From Isotricha intestinalis (taxonomy: Eukaryota; Ciliophora; Litostomatea; Vestibuliferida; Isotrichidae): a stretch of 64,000 nt of DNA. Below, piece by piece: positions 20,824 through 30,879 of this stretch (position 1 is its first letter; each line of letters starts with the position of its first letter). Position numbers and translations under genes: made by a program. The stretch lies in NCBI GenBank assembly GCA_023807065.1, contig JAJJLU010003501.1:1-64000 (forward strand), read 5' to 3'. The notes below the pieces were generated by a model that did no database searches, was not told the origin of the DNA, and saw only the letters and a program-made list of their open reading frames with translations.

Positions 20824-22278
20824 TTAAATTTGATAATTATTAATTGGTGAAATTCCCTTTACAAAATCTTCATAAGACAACATTAAATCTTGATCATAAT
20901 CAAATCTACTGAAAAGAATATTAATTCCAAATTCAGTTAAATTATCTTTTTTATCAGCTCCGACAATTAAGAAATTATAAACCATTCTTTTATCAATTTT
21001 TCTTGCTTTTGGAAATCCTTTTCCTTTTAAAATTAAGAATTCTTCATAAGGAGAAAAATTTTTATTGTTTACATATTGCATTTTTAATTTTTCTATTTTT
21101 TCTTCTAAAGTTAAAGTAGCTTGAAAAATTTGAATAATTAATTGTTTTGAGTCATTAGAAATTTCTTCTGAATTTAATTCAATTAATTTATCTCCTTTAT
21201 CTAATTGATCAAAAGGAATTAACATTTTTTTAAAGTCATTATAAATTAAATAATCTTCATTATCTGAATAATTATGAAAAACTAAATTAATTTCTACATT
21301 AGTTGGTGATATATTAAATTCATTATAAAGAGTATTTTTAAAATTATCTTTTGTTATCATATTTTGTTCATCTTTATCAAATATATAAAATAATTCAATT
21401 GGAATTATTTCATTATTTATATATACTTGTTTTCTTAAATTATATAATATTGTTTCATATTGAATTACTGATAATAGAAATTGATGTAAATTTATTTTTT
21501 GATATTTTTCTATTTGATTTTTTATTCCTTGTTTTAATAAATTTAAACTGTCAAAAGTGTTTGATAAATTTGTATTGTTTTTATTAAAGTTTATCATTTC
21601 TTTTGATACAACAAATAATTTAAATATATTTTTTAATTGAGAATATGATATTTTTCTATTTTCATCTGCTTTTAAATAATATAAAATTATTTTCATCTCA
21701 TTATGATATAATTCAATATTATAATCAAGACAAAATTTTTCTAACATATTTTCATTTATATAATTTGCTCCGTTTGGATTTAATAACTTTATTATATCAT
21801 AAACAGTAAAACTTTGATCTTCGAAAAACTTATCTAAAGAAAAGGAAATATTTGTAATTAATTTTATTTCATTTAATATTACTTTACTGAATATTTGTTG
21901 TAAATCAAAATCTATATTTTCTATATTTTCTTTAAAATCTACTTTTGAAGCAATATAAGTTTTTGGAAATAATAATTTTTTAAAGTCATTATAAGTTAAA
22001 AAAGAATCATTTATTGATGAATTTGACATTCCAAAATGAATTATTAATAATTGTATTAAACTAATTGGAATTTTTACTGAATTTGATATTAAAAAATTAT
22101 ATAAATCTGATACTGTTATTACTCCTATTTTCTTTTTATCAATTAATTTACATAATGTATCATAATTAAATTGTGGATTTTTAAATAAACTTATTCTTGG
22201 TTTTTCTAAAAATTTCGCACCATTGATAATAGTTAATAACAGATTTTTTAAATTTGAAATTAAAAGAGTTTTCGACAT
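20824..22278 (-). CDS. Multi-EF-hand calcium-binding protein
   Basis: A 484-residue protein built from repeated EF-hand-like pairs. The best canonical loop is near the C-terminus: FSRFDYDQDLMLSYEDFVKG, with Asp at loop positions 1, 3 and 5 and an acidic residue at 12. Earlier units are degenerate: LIDKKKIGVITVSDLYNFL, YLKADENRKISYSQLKNIF, IFDKDEQNMITKDNFKNTL and HNYSDNEDYLIYNDFKKML. Each is followed by the amphipathic helix seen in calcyphosin-like and EFCAB-type proteins of flagellates and ciliates. A role as a cytoplasmic or axonemal calcium sensor is inferred. The start codon lies 51 bp from the divergent hydrolase gene, so both probably share a promoter region. Confidence 0.8.
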   Translation of the reverse strand: MSKTLLISNLKNLLLTIINGAKFLEKPRISLFKNPQFNYDTLCKLIDKKKIGVITVSDLYNFLISNSVKIPISLIQLLIIHFGMSNSSINDSFLTYNDFKKLLFPKTYIASKVDFKENIENIDFDLQQIFSKVILNEIKLITNISFSLDKFFEDQSFTVYDIIKLLNPNGANYINENMLEKFCLDYNIELYHNEMKIILYYLKADENRKISYSQLKNIFKLFVVSKEMINFNKNNTNLSNTFDSLNLLKQGIKNQIEKYQKINLHQFLLSVIQYETILYNLRKQVYINNEIIPIELFYIFDKDEQNMITKDNFKNTLYNEFNISPTNVEINLVFHNYSDNEDYLIYNDFKKMLIPFDQLDKGDKLIELNSEEISNDSKQLIIQIFQATLTLEEKIEKLKMQYVNNKNFSPYEEFLILKGKGFPKARKIDKRMVYNFLIVGADKKDNLTEFGINILFSRFDYDQDLMLSYEDFVKGISPINNYQI

Positions 22279-22329
22279 TAATTAAAAAAAAAACTAAATA
22301 AAAAAAATTAAAAAAAAAAAGAAAAAAAA

Positions 22330-23319
22330 ATGAATTTAGAAGACTTAAAAAAATCACCATATGATACATTAAAAACAGAATACAATTCAAAAATTCACAC
22401 ATCAAAAAATTTGAAAATAAAATGTTCAACATCAAACAGTATAGAAGTAAATTGGTTAAATGAGAGTCCAATAGAAATAAAAGAGAATGAAATATTAAAA
22501 AATATAGAAGAAGTGAATGTAACATATAAAAGCACAAAATATTTTGATGGTAAAAACAAAGGGTCTCCCCTTGATTTACATACTTCAATAATTTATCATC
22601 CAAAAATGAAAACAGCTTCAAAAATAATAATATTTATTCCAGGAGGAGGATTTGTTCAATGTAAATATTCAACAGCAAAAATAAATGAAAAAAAATATTT
22701 TGCTTCATTTGGTTATTCAATAGTATCAATTGAATATCATATAATAGGACAAGGAATATATAAAGATGCATTAGATGATATTTTAGATTTAATAAATTTT
22801 CTTAAAGAAAATAAAGAAAAATATAATTTAGATATTAATAATATTTCCTTATATGGAAGTTCTGCAGGAGGTTATCTTGCAACTTTATTTTCAATAAAAG
22901 AAAAAATTAAAGAAATTAAATGTTGTGTTATTTTATATGGAATTTGTTCTTTGGGAAAAACTGGAGAAGACTTTGATGATGAAGGTAAATTATCTCATTT
23001 AGATAAAAATAGTGTTGAAAGTCATTTTATTTTTGGAGTTTACAGTAATAAATCTATTTTAGATAATGTTGATGAAGTTAATTTAAGTGATCCTTTATTT
23101 TATATTAATGGAAAAGAAGTTCCTTTTCTTTTGTTTACTGGTGATGAAGATAATTTAATTAGTCCTAGTCAATCTTTAAATTTACATAATAAATTATTGG
23201 AATTTGGAGTCAAGAGTATTAGATATTCTTTACAAGGGGCTACTCATGGAAAAGGAGGATTTAATTGTGAAAAGTGTATGAAAGTTATTTTAGATTTTTT
23301 AGAAGAAAATTTAAAATAA
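22330..23319 (+). CDS. Alpha/beta hydrolase, HSL/BD-FAE-like esterase
   Basis: A 329-residue esterase or lipase. The oxyanion-hole segment IFIPGGGFVQ (102-111) replaces the usual HGGG with PGGG. The nucleophile elbow is LYGSSAGGYLA with S178. The acid is D272 in LFTGDEDNLISPSQ, and the histidine is H306 in GATHGKGGF. The order S-D-H and spacing fit the alpha/beta hydrolase fold, closest to carboxylesterases of the hormone-sensitive-lipase or BD-FAE type. There is no signal peptide, so it is probably cytoplasmic. The catalytic triad is complete. Substrate is unknown (short acyl esters or carbohydrate esters are possible). It is divergent from the EF-hand gene and upstream of a tRNA gene. Confidence 0.85.
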   Translation: MNLEDLKKSPYDTLKTEYNSKIHTSKNLKIKCSTSNSIEVNWLNESPIEIKENEILKNIEEVNVTYKSTKYFDGKNKGSPLDLHTSIIYHPKMKTASKIIIFIPGGGFVQCKYSTAKINEKKYFASFGYSIVSIEYHIIGQGIYKDALDDILDLINFLKENKEKYNLDINNISLYGSSAGGYLATLFSIKEKIKEIKCCVILYGICSLGKTGEDFDDEGKLSHLDKNSVESHFIFGVYSNKSILDNVDEVNLSDPLFYINGKEVPFLLFTGDEDNLISPSQSLNLHNKLLEFGVKSIRYSLQGATHGKGGFNCEKCMKVILDFLEENLK

Positions 23320-23469
23320 AAGAAAATGATTATTTATATTGGTTTTATATTATTTTTTAAATGGAATTTTTTAATAATTATAATAAAATTTAATTATTAT
23401 ATATTATACTTTTAAATATAAAATATTGATTATGAATATAATAAAAAAAGATTTGATATTAATAGAAAA

Positions 23470-23541
23470 GCCTCTTTAGCTCAGCGGCAGAGCGCCAGCC
23501 TTTTAAGCTGGTGGTCGAGGGTTCGATCCCCTCAGGGGGCG
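23470..23541 (+). tRNA. tRNA-Lys (anticodon UUU)
   Basis: A 72-nt cloverleaf and the only GC-rich island in the window. Acceptor GCCTCTT pairs with AGGGGGC (with G-T pairs), D stem GCTC/GAGC, anticodon stem CCAGC/GCTGG around loop CTTTTAA (anticodon TTT), T stem GAGGG/CCCTC around TTCGATC. Internal A and B boxes are present (TAGCTCAGCGG and GGTTCGATCCC). No intron; CCA is not encoded. Decodes AAA/AAG, the most-used codons here. Confidence 0.96.
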
Positions 23542-23599
23542 CTCATTTTTAGTTTTAAAGAAAAATTAGCAATGTATAATAAAATAATAAAACAAGTAT

Positions 23600-23728
23600 G
23601 AATAAATGATACTTTTAAGATTTGGGGAATATTAATATGAGTAAGATGCTTGGGTTTTTTTTTTTGATTTAATTAATATAAAATATGAGCATGCTTGCCC
23701 GATTTACTAACTAAATCCCATTTTTAAT
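23600..23728 (+). repeat. Diverged direct repeat, copy 1
   Basis: Shares blocks with copy 2: AAATGATACTT, ATTTGGGGAA, AGTAAGATG, a T run, ATTTAATTAAT, AAAATATGAGC, CTAACTAA and CATTTTTA, in the same order. By eye the first part is about 85 percent alike. The T run could end a Pol III transcript. Function unknown. Confidence 0.7.
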
Positions 23729-23732
23729 TTAA

Positions 23733-23948
23733 GAATTAAGAAATAAATTAAAGAATGAATTAAAAGGATTAGATAGGAAAACAATGAATTTAAATTTATT
23801 AGAAAGTATTGAATATTTTTAATATTCTAAGAATTATTCAGGAAAGAAAGAAGAAAAGAAAAAGGATAATAAAGGAATTAGAGAAATTAAAAAATTTATT
23901 AAAGAATTATTTATTAAAATTGGAGAATATAATAAGAAAGATGAGTAA
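23733..23948 (+). pseudogene. Short coding-like remnant between repeat copies
   Basis: 72 codons in one frame, interrupted by a single in-frame TAA after ESIEYF, and rich in Lys and Glu (KELFIKIGEYNKKDE at the end). G is concentrated in codon position 1. There is no good start and no family. It may be a decayed exon or a fragment carried with the repeat. A possible 26-nt GT-AG segment spans the TAA but does not keep the frame. Confidence 0.3.
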
Positions 23949-24083
23949 AATGATACTTGTAATATTTGGGGAAAATAAATATTAGTAAGATGTTTGAGTT
24001 TCTTCTTATTTTTTTTTATTTAATTAATTTAAAATATGAGCCGATTTATGGACTTAAACTAACTAACTAAGGTGCATTTTTAG
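23943..24083 (+). repeat. Diverged direct repeat, copy 2
   Basis: Second copy of the repeat at 23600, about 343 bp further on in the same orientation, with the same ordered blocks and a T-rich stretch in the same place. Its 3' part has CTAACTAACTAAGGTG before CATTTTTAG. The two copies are diverged, so the duplication is old or under some constraint. Confidence 0.7.
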
Positions 24084-24691
24084 TGATTAAAAAAAAAAAC
24101 AAAGCAATACTATTTATTAAGATTTTTATTAAAGATATATTATAAATTAGATAATAATTAAAAAGAAGAGAATTATTGAAATTCTTTCTTTATTTTAATG
24201 TTAAGCATAAACAGGCTTGCTTGTCAAATAAATAAACTAAATATATATGAGTTATTTTAATTTTTAAAAACTCTGTTTGTTGTTTTAACATATTTAAAAA
24301 TAAAAGTAAATTTATTAAAATAATTTTTAAATGTTTTCTTTATGTTAAATATTATTATTTATTATATTTTATATATTTGTTAAGAATCTTGATTGATTAT
24401 ATTAAAATTTGATTTGAATTTTTTAAACTTATCTTTTAATTTTCTTTCTTATATAAAAGAAATATTAAATTATATATTTTTCAATTAATTTTTATTAAAT
24501 AACATTGATTATTTATTGTATTATTTGATAAATTTATTACTTGATTTAATATTATATATCTTCATTGATACAATATTAAATGTATAAAATTAATTTTTCT
24601 GATATTTGATAAGAAAATAAATTATAATATTTTAAATAAAAATTAAATTGAAAATATATCAAAGAATAAATTTAAATATTTAAATTATTTT

Positions 24692-26539
24692 ATGTCCACT
24701 AATTGTTTAAATAAAATATTAAAAAAAATAGATTTATTTAGTACTCCAATAACTTTTAGAATAGAAAATTCATATGAATATCATTCTTCAATAGGAGGAT
24801 TATTTACATTACTTTTTATTCTTTTTTCACTATTTTATTTCTTTTATATGGGATATTTTTTTATAATAAGAGATAACGTTTCATTTATATATTCAAGAAG
24901 AATAATAGAAACAGAACCATATATAAATTTAACAAAAGTTGAATTTAAATTTGCTTTTGGATTACAATATGCAGATGCTGATGAAGATGTATTAATTGAA
25001 TTAGGAAAATATTTTGATTTTTCTTTTAGATTTGTGGAATGGATTGGAGAAAGAAATATAACTTATATTCCATTTAATTATAAAAGATGTGAAAAAAGTG
25101 ATTTTTTAAATAAAGTAGATGAGCAATTTGAAATAAATAGAATAGAAGATTTATTTTGTCCTGATGATTCATCTATTGATAATTATACTATTAATGGTGC
25201 TTATGTTGATGATTATTTTAGATATATTGAAGTTAAAGTTTTATTAAGTGAATATTCTTTAAATAATTTTAAAGAATTTCAAAATATAATGTTAAATACT
25301 CGATTAGAAATGGTTCTTTTTTTTTTAGATAAAGCAATAGATTATGAAAATAGAGATTTACCTTTACCTTATCATTTTGGTTTTTCTTATAAAGGATTAG
25401 ATCCCAATTTTAAAAAAGAAACAAATATATATTTATCATGTATAGAATTTTATAATGATGAAAATTGGTTTTTTGAAAAACCAAAAATACAAAATGAAGC
25501 AATGTACGATCAATCAGTTGATACATTTATTTATTTATCAAATAGAGAAGATAATAATGCAAATTTAGGGATTTATAATATTGAAGCAAGTTCAAATGTT
25601 TTTGTTTTAAATAGAAAATATGAAAAACTTCCTACTTTTTTTGCTAAAGTTACTGGAATTTTAAGTGCTATTAATTTTATTTGTCACATTATCAACGAAT
25701 ATATTAATCGAATTTATATTAATGAATATATAATTCATAAAACAATGAAATATAGAGGTAATAATAATATTAATGTTGAAGATATTCTTTTTAAATTAAA
25801 TAAATTTGGAATTGAGAAAAAAAAAATTTTCCATCAAAAAATGAATTCTGATGTTGAAATTAATTTTAATTTCGATACTATTACTACTGATTCTAAAAAT
25901 TCTACTTTGAATAAAAATTTAAAAGATAATTCAAATGAAAAATCAATTCCAATTCCAGTTAAAAAAGATAAAAATTTACCTGAATTATTAATAAATGAAA
26001 AAAAGAAATATCATAAAAGTGAAAATATAAATGGAACAAAATTAACTGAAGAACAAAAAATAATTTATAGGAATGAACATATAAGATTAAGTAAAACTAC
26101 TTTAATTCAAAAAGATTTTTCAAAAATGAATATTATGAAAATTTTAAGTTCTTTTTGTTGTTTTTGTTTTTGTAAAAAACAAAAATTAAGAAATTATTTT
26201 TTTAAACAAGTTTCTAAAAAAATTAATTGTTATTTAGATATTAAATCTTTTGTTGAAAGAGTATTTGAACATGAGTTAATTTTACAATTATTATTTAATT
26301 GGGATGAATATTGTATATTTAAATTTTTATCTAAACCAAATGTTAAAGTTCGAAATTCAGATATTTTAATTTTTCAAAATTCTTTTAATTCTGAATTTTA
26401 TTTAAATCAAAATAGTGATAATAATATTATTAATAATTTAATTCAATCTTATAATTCAATTATATTAAAAGAAAAAAAAAGTAAATTATCAAAACAATTA
26501 TTAGAATTTATGGAAGAACAAATAGATTTTTTAAGTTGA
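24692..26539 (+). CDS. Two-TM ciliate-type membrane protein
   Basis: A 615-residue protein of a kind I associate with large ciliate families of uncharacterised transmembrane proteins. The start has a short amphipathic segment ending in FSTPITFRIENSYEYHSSIGG, then TM1 at about 33-57 (LFTLLFILFSLFYFFYMGYFF). A long lumenal or extracellular region follows, with few Cys. TM2 lies near 320-345 (FFAKVTGILSAINFICHIINEY), followed by a cytoplasmic tail with an unusual Cys/Phe cluster (FCCFCFCKK) around residue 485-492 that could be palmitoylated (inference). The role is unknown. The family call comes from the pattern of an N-terminal filament-like strand, a Gly-Gly pair and TM1. The stop is TGA. Confidence 0.7.
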   Translation: MSTNCLNKILKKIDLFSTPITFRIENSYEYHSSIGGLFTLLFILFSLFYFFYMGYFFIIRDNVSFIYSRRIIETEPYINLTKVEFKFAFGLQYADADEDVLIELGKYFDFSFRFVEWIGERNITYIPFNYKRCEKSDFLNKVDEQFEINRIEDLFCPDDSSIDNYTINGAYVDDYFRYIEVKVLLSEYSLNNFKEFQNIMLNTRLEMVLFFLDKAIDYENRDLPLPYHFGFSYKGLDPNFKKETNIYLSCIEFYNDENWFFEKPKIQNEAMYDQSVDTFIYLSNREDNNANLGIYNIEASSNVFVLNRKYEKLPTFFAKVTGILSAINFICHIINEYINRIYINEYIIHKTMKYRGNNNINVEDILFKLNKFGIEKKKIFHQKMNSDVEINFNFDTITTDSKNSTLNKNLKDNSNEKSIPIPVKKDKNLPELLINEKKKYHKSENINGTKLTEEQKIIYRNEHIRLSKTTLIQKDFSKMNIMKILSSFCCFCFCKKQKLRNYFFKQVSKKINCYLDIKSFVERVFEHELILQLLFNWDEYCIFKFLSKPNVKVRNSDILIFQNSFNSEFYLNQNSDNNIINNLIQSYNSIILKEKKSKLSKQLLEFMEEQIDFLS

Positions 26540-26826
26540 ATTTATGTATTTATAAAGAATATAAATAATAATAATATTATTTAAAATAATGAAGAGATTC
26601 ATAGGTAATAATTACTTAAAGGGATTATGGTAAGATTTATTTAATTTTTTTTTTGTTTTAAAAATTTTTTTATTGAAAAAATCAATATATAATATATATA
26701 AAGTATTTATTTATAAAATAAGTTTAGAAAGGTTTAAAATAATAACAAAATTGAAATAATATTTTTAAAGACTTTATATAAATATATATTTGTTTCAAAA
26801 GATAATTATGAATTAAACTTATTTCT

Positions 26827-28359
26827 TTAGTTTTGTGAAAATAAATTAAATATATTATCATCTAATAAATCCATAATATTTGAGTTATTATTAATTAAAT
26901 TTTGATATAATTCTTCAATATTTTTATATTCTATACAATCTTTTTCTTTATCTTTAAACGAATGAATATAACGTTCAATAATTTTAATATATTTCAATAA
27001 ATTTTCTTTACTATTTTTTTCTTGATAAGCTAAAGAAATAATTTTTAATATAGCTTTTTTATCATATAAAAATTTTAACATTTCTATATTTTTTGTAGAA
27101 CTCAAATTATACATTATATCACATATTATATCATGAATAAAATTATCACATGATTGAATTAAATAATTAAAACTAGTTTCATTAAAAATAATACAATTTA
27201 TTAAACATCTTTTATATTCATATTTAGTAGCAGAAAGATTAAATAATCCAAATAAAGAATATAAAATGATTTGTTTTTCTTGTGGAAATTGTTTTAAAAT
27301 ATTTTCATAAAAATCAACAACTCTCATTTTAATTAAATCTTCAATTAATTGATTACTTCCACAAAGTAAATTAGAAATAATTTTAACACCACAAAGAACA
27401 ATTTCAATATTGTCATTTTTAAATTTTGATTTTAAAATTTTAACAACAGCTCCTTCTTTTTCAATTTTTAATAATAAATCTTTATCTGATATTTCACTTA
27501 TATAAGATAATATTTTATAAGAAAGATAATAAGAAGCATAATTTTTATTGAATAAATTAATACAACTTATTTTAATTATTTCATTTAAAATATTTTTATC
27601 TCTTTCATTATTTTTATTATATTTTAAACTATGAACTAAAGTAGAAAAAAATTGCAAACAATATTGTGATAATTCAACATCACAAATTTCTAAATTAGAT
27701 AAATCAATTATTTTTTCTATTATATTATGATTAAAAATTATTGTTTTATATTTTTCATGAATAACTAAATCATCTAACATCCAAAGTATAGAAATAACTA
27801 TTTTATCATAATTTGAATTTAAAAGATTTAAATATAACATTAATAATTTTTCTGAAATTATACTTAATAAAAAATCTTTATCTGAAGAACCATTAACTTG
27901 AATATTTATAAAAATCCAAATTATTTCATTAACTATTTGAATATCATTATTATATGTTTGAAGAATTAAACCTAATAAATCTAATGTTTTAAATTGTTTT
28001 ATTATTTCAATATCTTCATTTGTTAAATCATTATTTACTGAATATTCTTTTAATAAGTGAATTGCATATTTTATATAATTTATATTTTGAGAAGATAAAT
28101 AATCAGTTATTTTATATATTTCTTCTTTTAATAAATTAAAATTTATTTTATGTTCTTTTCTTATATTTAAAAGTTCTTCATTAATTTCTAATTCGGATTG
28201 TAAGTTATTTATATTTGTATTATTTAATCTTTTTTTTAATAAAATTTCATTTATTTTTTTCTTTCTTAATGTAAGTTTATTATTTTCTCTTTCTTCATTT
28301 AAAGAAATATTTTTTATTTTATATAATTCATTTCTTGTTTGAATGACTGAATCTTCCAT
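26827..28359 (-). CDS. Importin-alpha (karyopherin alpha)-like ARM protein
   Basis: Nuclear-import adaptor of 510 residues, the usual importin-alpha length. The N-terminal basic segment (LTLRKKKINEILLKKR, about 29-44) corresponds to the importin-beta-binding domain. The rest is helical armadillo repeats, with units such as ADDLV-like ILWMLDDLVIHEKY, EIIWIFINIQVNGSSD (family ExxWxLTNIxxG) and GVKIISNLLCGSNQ. The Trp/Asn ladder that grips nuclear-localisation signals is only partly kept (W in IIWIFIN and ILWML; the usual Asn is I or D in some repeats), so it is divergent. It lies 39 bp downstream of the coiled-coil gene on the same strand. The family call is fairly sure; cargo range may be altered. 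Confidence 0.75.
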   Translation of the reverse strand: MEDSVIQTRNELYKIKNISLNEERENNKLTLRKKKINEILLKKRLNNTNINNLQSELEINEELLNIRKEHKINFNLLKEEIYKITDYLSSQNINYIKYAIHLLKEYSVNNDLTNEDIEIIKQFKTLDLLGLILQTYNNDIQIVNEIIWIFINIQVNGSSDKDFLLSIISEKLLMLYLNLLNSNYDKIVISILWMLDDLVIHEKYKTIIFNHNIIEKIIDLSNLEICDVELSQYCLQFFSTLVHSLKYNKNNERDKNILNEIIKISCINLFNKNYASYYLSYKILSYISEISDKDLLLKIEKEGAVVKILKSKFKNDNIEIVLCGVKIISNLLCGSNQLIEDLIKMRVVDFYENILKQFPQEKQIILYSLFGLFNLSATKYEYKRCLINCIIFNETSFNYLIQSCDNFIHDIICDIMYNLSSTKNIEMLKFLYDKKAILKIISLAYQEKNSKENLLKYIKIIERYIHSFKDKEKDCIEYKNIEELYQNLINNNSNIMDLLDDNIFNLFSQN

Positions 28360-28398
28360 AATTAATTTTAATTTAAATATAAAATAATTTAATTTAAT

Positions 28399-29049
28399 TT
28401 ATTTATTAATATTTTTTATTTTTTCTTGTAATTCTGTTACAATTTTTTCTTTGTTTTCTATTTCTTTTCTTAATTCTTCATTTCTTTTTTCATAAGCTAA
28501 ATTTTTTTCTTCTTGAATTTTAATTAAACTATTTATTTCATTTATTTTTTCTTGATTCATTAATGAAAAATTTTTATAATTTGCCAAAGAATTTATATAA
28601 TCCATTTTTAATTTTTCATTTTCTTTTAAAATTTCTTCTCTTATTTTTTTTTCAGTTATAATATCATTTTTTATTTTTTCTCTTTCCTTTAATACATTTT
28701 CTGATTTTTTTTTAATTAATTTAATTTGAAGATTTAATTCTTTTGTAGATTTATAAGATAAATCTAATTCATTTTTTAAATATTCAATATATTTAATAAT
28801 TAGATTTAAATTATTTTTTACTTTTTCATTTTGTAAATCTTCTTCAATTGATAATATATTATTATCTTTTTTTGAAATACTGTCTATTTTTTTTTTATTA
28901 CTTGTGGTTGATTCAGAAATTAAATTTATCATTGGAGAAAAATTACATTTTGGACTTTCAAATATGTCAGATTTACTTCTTCCTTTCTTTTCTTTTAAAT
29001 TTATTTTACTTTTATTAATTTTATTTTCTATTTCACTTTCTTTTTTCAT
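28399..29049 (-). CDS. Coiled-coil protein, unknown
   Basis: No family recognised. Of 216 residues, about 75-214 form one long coiled coil (heptads through KKSENVLKEREKIKNDI, KENEKLKMDYIN, YEKRNEELRKEIENKE). The first 70 residues are Ser/Lys-rich and contain SKSDIFESPKCNFSP, a possible phosphorylated segment. It is upstream of and on the same strand as the importin gene, with 39 bp between. A structural or cytoskeletal role is guessed from composition only. Confidence 0.65.
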   Translation of the reverse strand: MKKESEIENKINKSKINLKEKKGRSKSDIFESPKCNFSPMINLISESTTSNKKKIDSISKKDNNILSIEEDLQNEKVKNNLNLIIKYIEYLKNELDLSYKSTKELNLQIKLIKKKSENVLKEREKIKNDIITEKKIREEILKENEKLKMDYINSLANYKNFSLMNQEKINEINSLIKIQEEKNLAYEKRNEELRKEIENKEKIVTELQEKIKNINK

Positions 29050-29268
29050 TTATAAATTTTTAAATTTAAAATTTCATTTTCGGATTTTTGCTTATTTATA
29101 TTAATTTATTTATTAAATGCATAAATTAAAAAATATATTATTTCAATGGAGTTTAATATTAACTATATTTCATGAACTCTTTTTCACAAATATAAAGAAA
29201 AAATGTAAAAGAATTAATTATCTTAATGAATATTATATAAAATGTACTTTTAAAAAATTTTAAATAAA

Positions 29269-30879
29269 ATGTCAAAAGGAAAATGTTTTAAGATGAACCC
29301 TCCATATTACCTAAAGAACATTAATAAAAAAAATATAAATCATAATTATGATTTTATTTGCTTTCAAAAATGTTCTAAATGGTTTTTAAATATTAAATCA
29401 AAAAAACAAGAATTTTTTTCAAATGATTTAATCGGAGGGATTAATGAAAAGGATATAAATTTCTTAAATTCAAGAATTAATATTCCAAAAGGATTATCAA
29501 ATTACTTTCCCATTGATATAAAAGCAAACCCAAAATTTGCTCTTGATAACAATGAAAATATTCCTTTAAAAATTTCATTTGATTTAAATGATAATATTAA
29601 TAAAGGAAAAACAAATGATTCTTTTATTAACTTAAATGGTTTTTCAAAAACCTACTTTGAAATCCAATTAAATGGTTTTCTTCATGAAAATCAAAATGTT
29701 AAATTTTTTAATGAAAATATCTCTTTTGGAGTTGAAGGTTATGATATCAAGAAATCTATTCATAATAAAATTCATAGTATTAAATTAGTAAATCTACCAA
29801 ATGAAGAAATATTATTTTTTCAAAATAATGTTTTTAATAGTAAGAGATGTAATTTTGCAATTGAATTTTCTATTTCAAAAAAAGATTTCCAAGAATATGT
29901 TTTATCTAAAACTTTTTCTTTTCTTGGAAAAACAATTAAAATTACTAAACTTATTGTTGATTATTCTTTGCCTTTAATTATTTTTTCAATATCTAATCCA
30001 ATACCTATTTCTTATCAATCATTTCTTCAAAATATTTATAATTGGAATGCAAATAATATAAGTTATAATAATATTGCTCATTATTATTATAGCAATAATT
30101 GTTTTAATCGTGGTTATACTTTTACTAAATCAAATATTCAAATTTTTTTAACTTATACAACTCCTCTTATTTATGAAACAGACAATTTAAAAATAAAAGA
30201 TATTTTTGATTCTTTTATTGAATCTTCTTTATTTGGCATTAATTGCTGCTTTTCACACAATAACAAACAAATTAAATTAAAATATTTCCCGATTTTAGGT
30301 TCTTTATTCATTAAAAAATTAGTTAGTGATTCTTCAACAATTTCTGATAATACAACTTTAGATGAAAGTTTAATAAGTAATAAATCTTTAAATTCTGAAA
30401 AAATTATATTTAAAGATGATATAAAAGAAATTTATAATAAAAAAAATTTTGTTGAGCAATATAGAACTATTTTAAAAAATTATTCTTCAATTAAAGAATT
30501 AGAATTAAGTGATATTGGAAATGAATCTTATTTTAGTATAATTTGGTCAACTGAAAAATCATTTTCAAATGAATATTCAATTGAAATAGAAACAAATAAA
30601 TTTTTAAATAATATTTCATTTGAAATTTTTTATCAAATAAAAAGTGGAATTAATGGAAAACATAATTTAGGAATTATTGGAATAAGAGAATTAAATATTC
30701 ATGGATACGAAGATGATTATATTTCAAAATATAATTTTGAAATTTTTTGGTTTTCAAGTATTGATACTATTTCTTTCATAAATAATTACACTTTATTTAA
30801 TCAAAGGCATCACTTATTTATGAATAATAAAAATCTATTTTATGCTATGAAAAATAAAATTAAAATTTTTGATCAATAA
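29269..30879 (+). CDS. Orphan 536-residue protein, beta-rich
   Basis: Not recognised. It has fewer homopolymer runs than its neighbours and a more even amino-acid mix, with alternating hydrophobic/polar segments typical of beta strands (KTYFEIQLNGFLHENQ, IIFSISNPIPISYQSF, ISFEIFYQIKSGINGK, LGIIGIRELNIHGYEDDY). There is no signal peptide or TM helix. One low-complexity linker occurs near 360-385 (Ser/Asn/Leu). The start is a Met in MSKGKCFKMNPP, with no earlier in-frame Met, and the stop is TAA. A gene-free 816 bp follows. Could be a ciliate-specific soluble protein or a captured gene; the sequence alone does not decide. Confidence 0.6.
   Translation: MSKGKCFKMNPPYYLKNINKKNINHNYDFICFQKCSKWFLNIKSKKQEFFSNDLIGGINEKDINFLNSRINIPKGLSNYFPIDIKANPKFALDNNENIPLKISFDLNDNINKGKTNDSFINLNGFSKTYFEIQLNGFLHENQNVKFFNENISFGVEGYDIKKSIHNKIHSIKLVNLPNEEILFFQNNVFNSKRCNFAIEFSISKKDFQEYVLSKTFSFLGKTIKITKLIVDYSLPLIIFSISNPIPISYQSFLQNIYNWNANNISYNNIAHYYYSNNCFNRGYTFTKSNIQIFLTYTTPLIYETDNLKIKDIFDSFIESSLFGINCCFSHNNKQIKLKYFPILGSLFIKKLVSDSSTISDNTTLDESLISNKSLNSEKIIFKDDIKEIYNKKNFVEQYRTILKNYSSIKELELSDIGNESYFSIIWSTEKSFSNEYSIEIETNKFLNNISFEIFYQIKSGINGKHNLGIIGIRELNIHGYEDDYISKYNFEIFWFSSIDTISFINNYTLFNQRHHLFMNNKNLFYAMKNKIKIFDQ

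Larger units (their letters stand above)
23542..24691. other. 1.15-kb gene-free region downstream of the tRNA, with repeats
   Basis: Holds no intact gene. It contains a diverged direct repeat (listed separately) and a short broken coding-like stretch at 23733-23948 between its copies. A third, shorter relative of the repeat's 3' part is near 24206-24250 (GGCTTGCTTGT followed by AAATAAACTAAAT). The remainder is AT-rich with no recognised signal. Confidence 0.6.

Noticed and set aside
23760..23860. A 26-nt intron over the in-frame TAA
   Set aside because: Splicing changes the frame and soon hits TAA.
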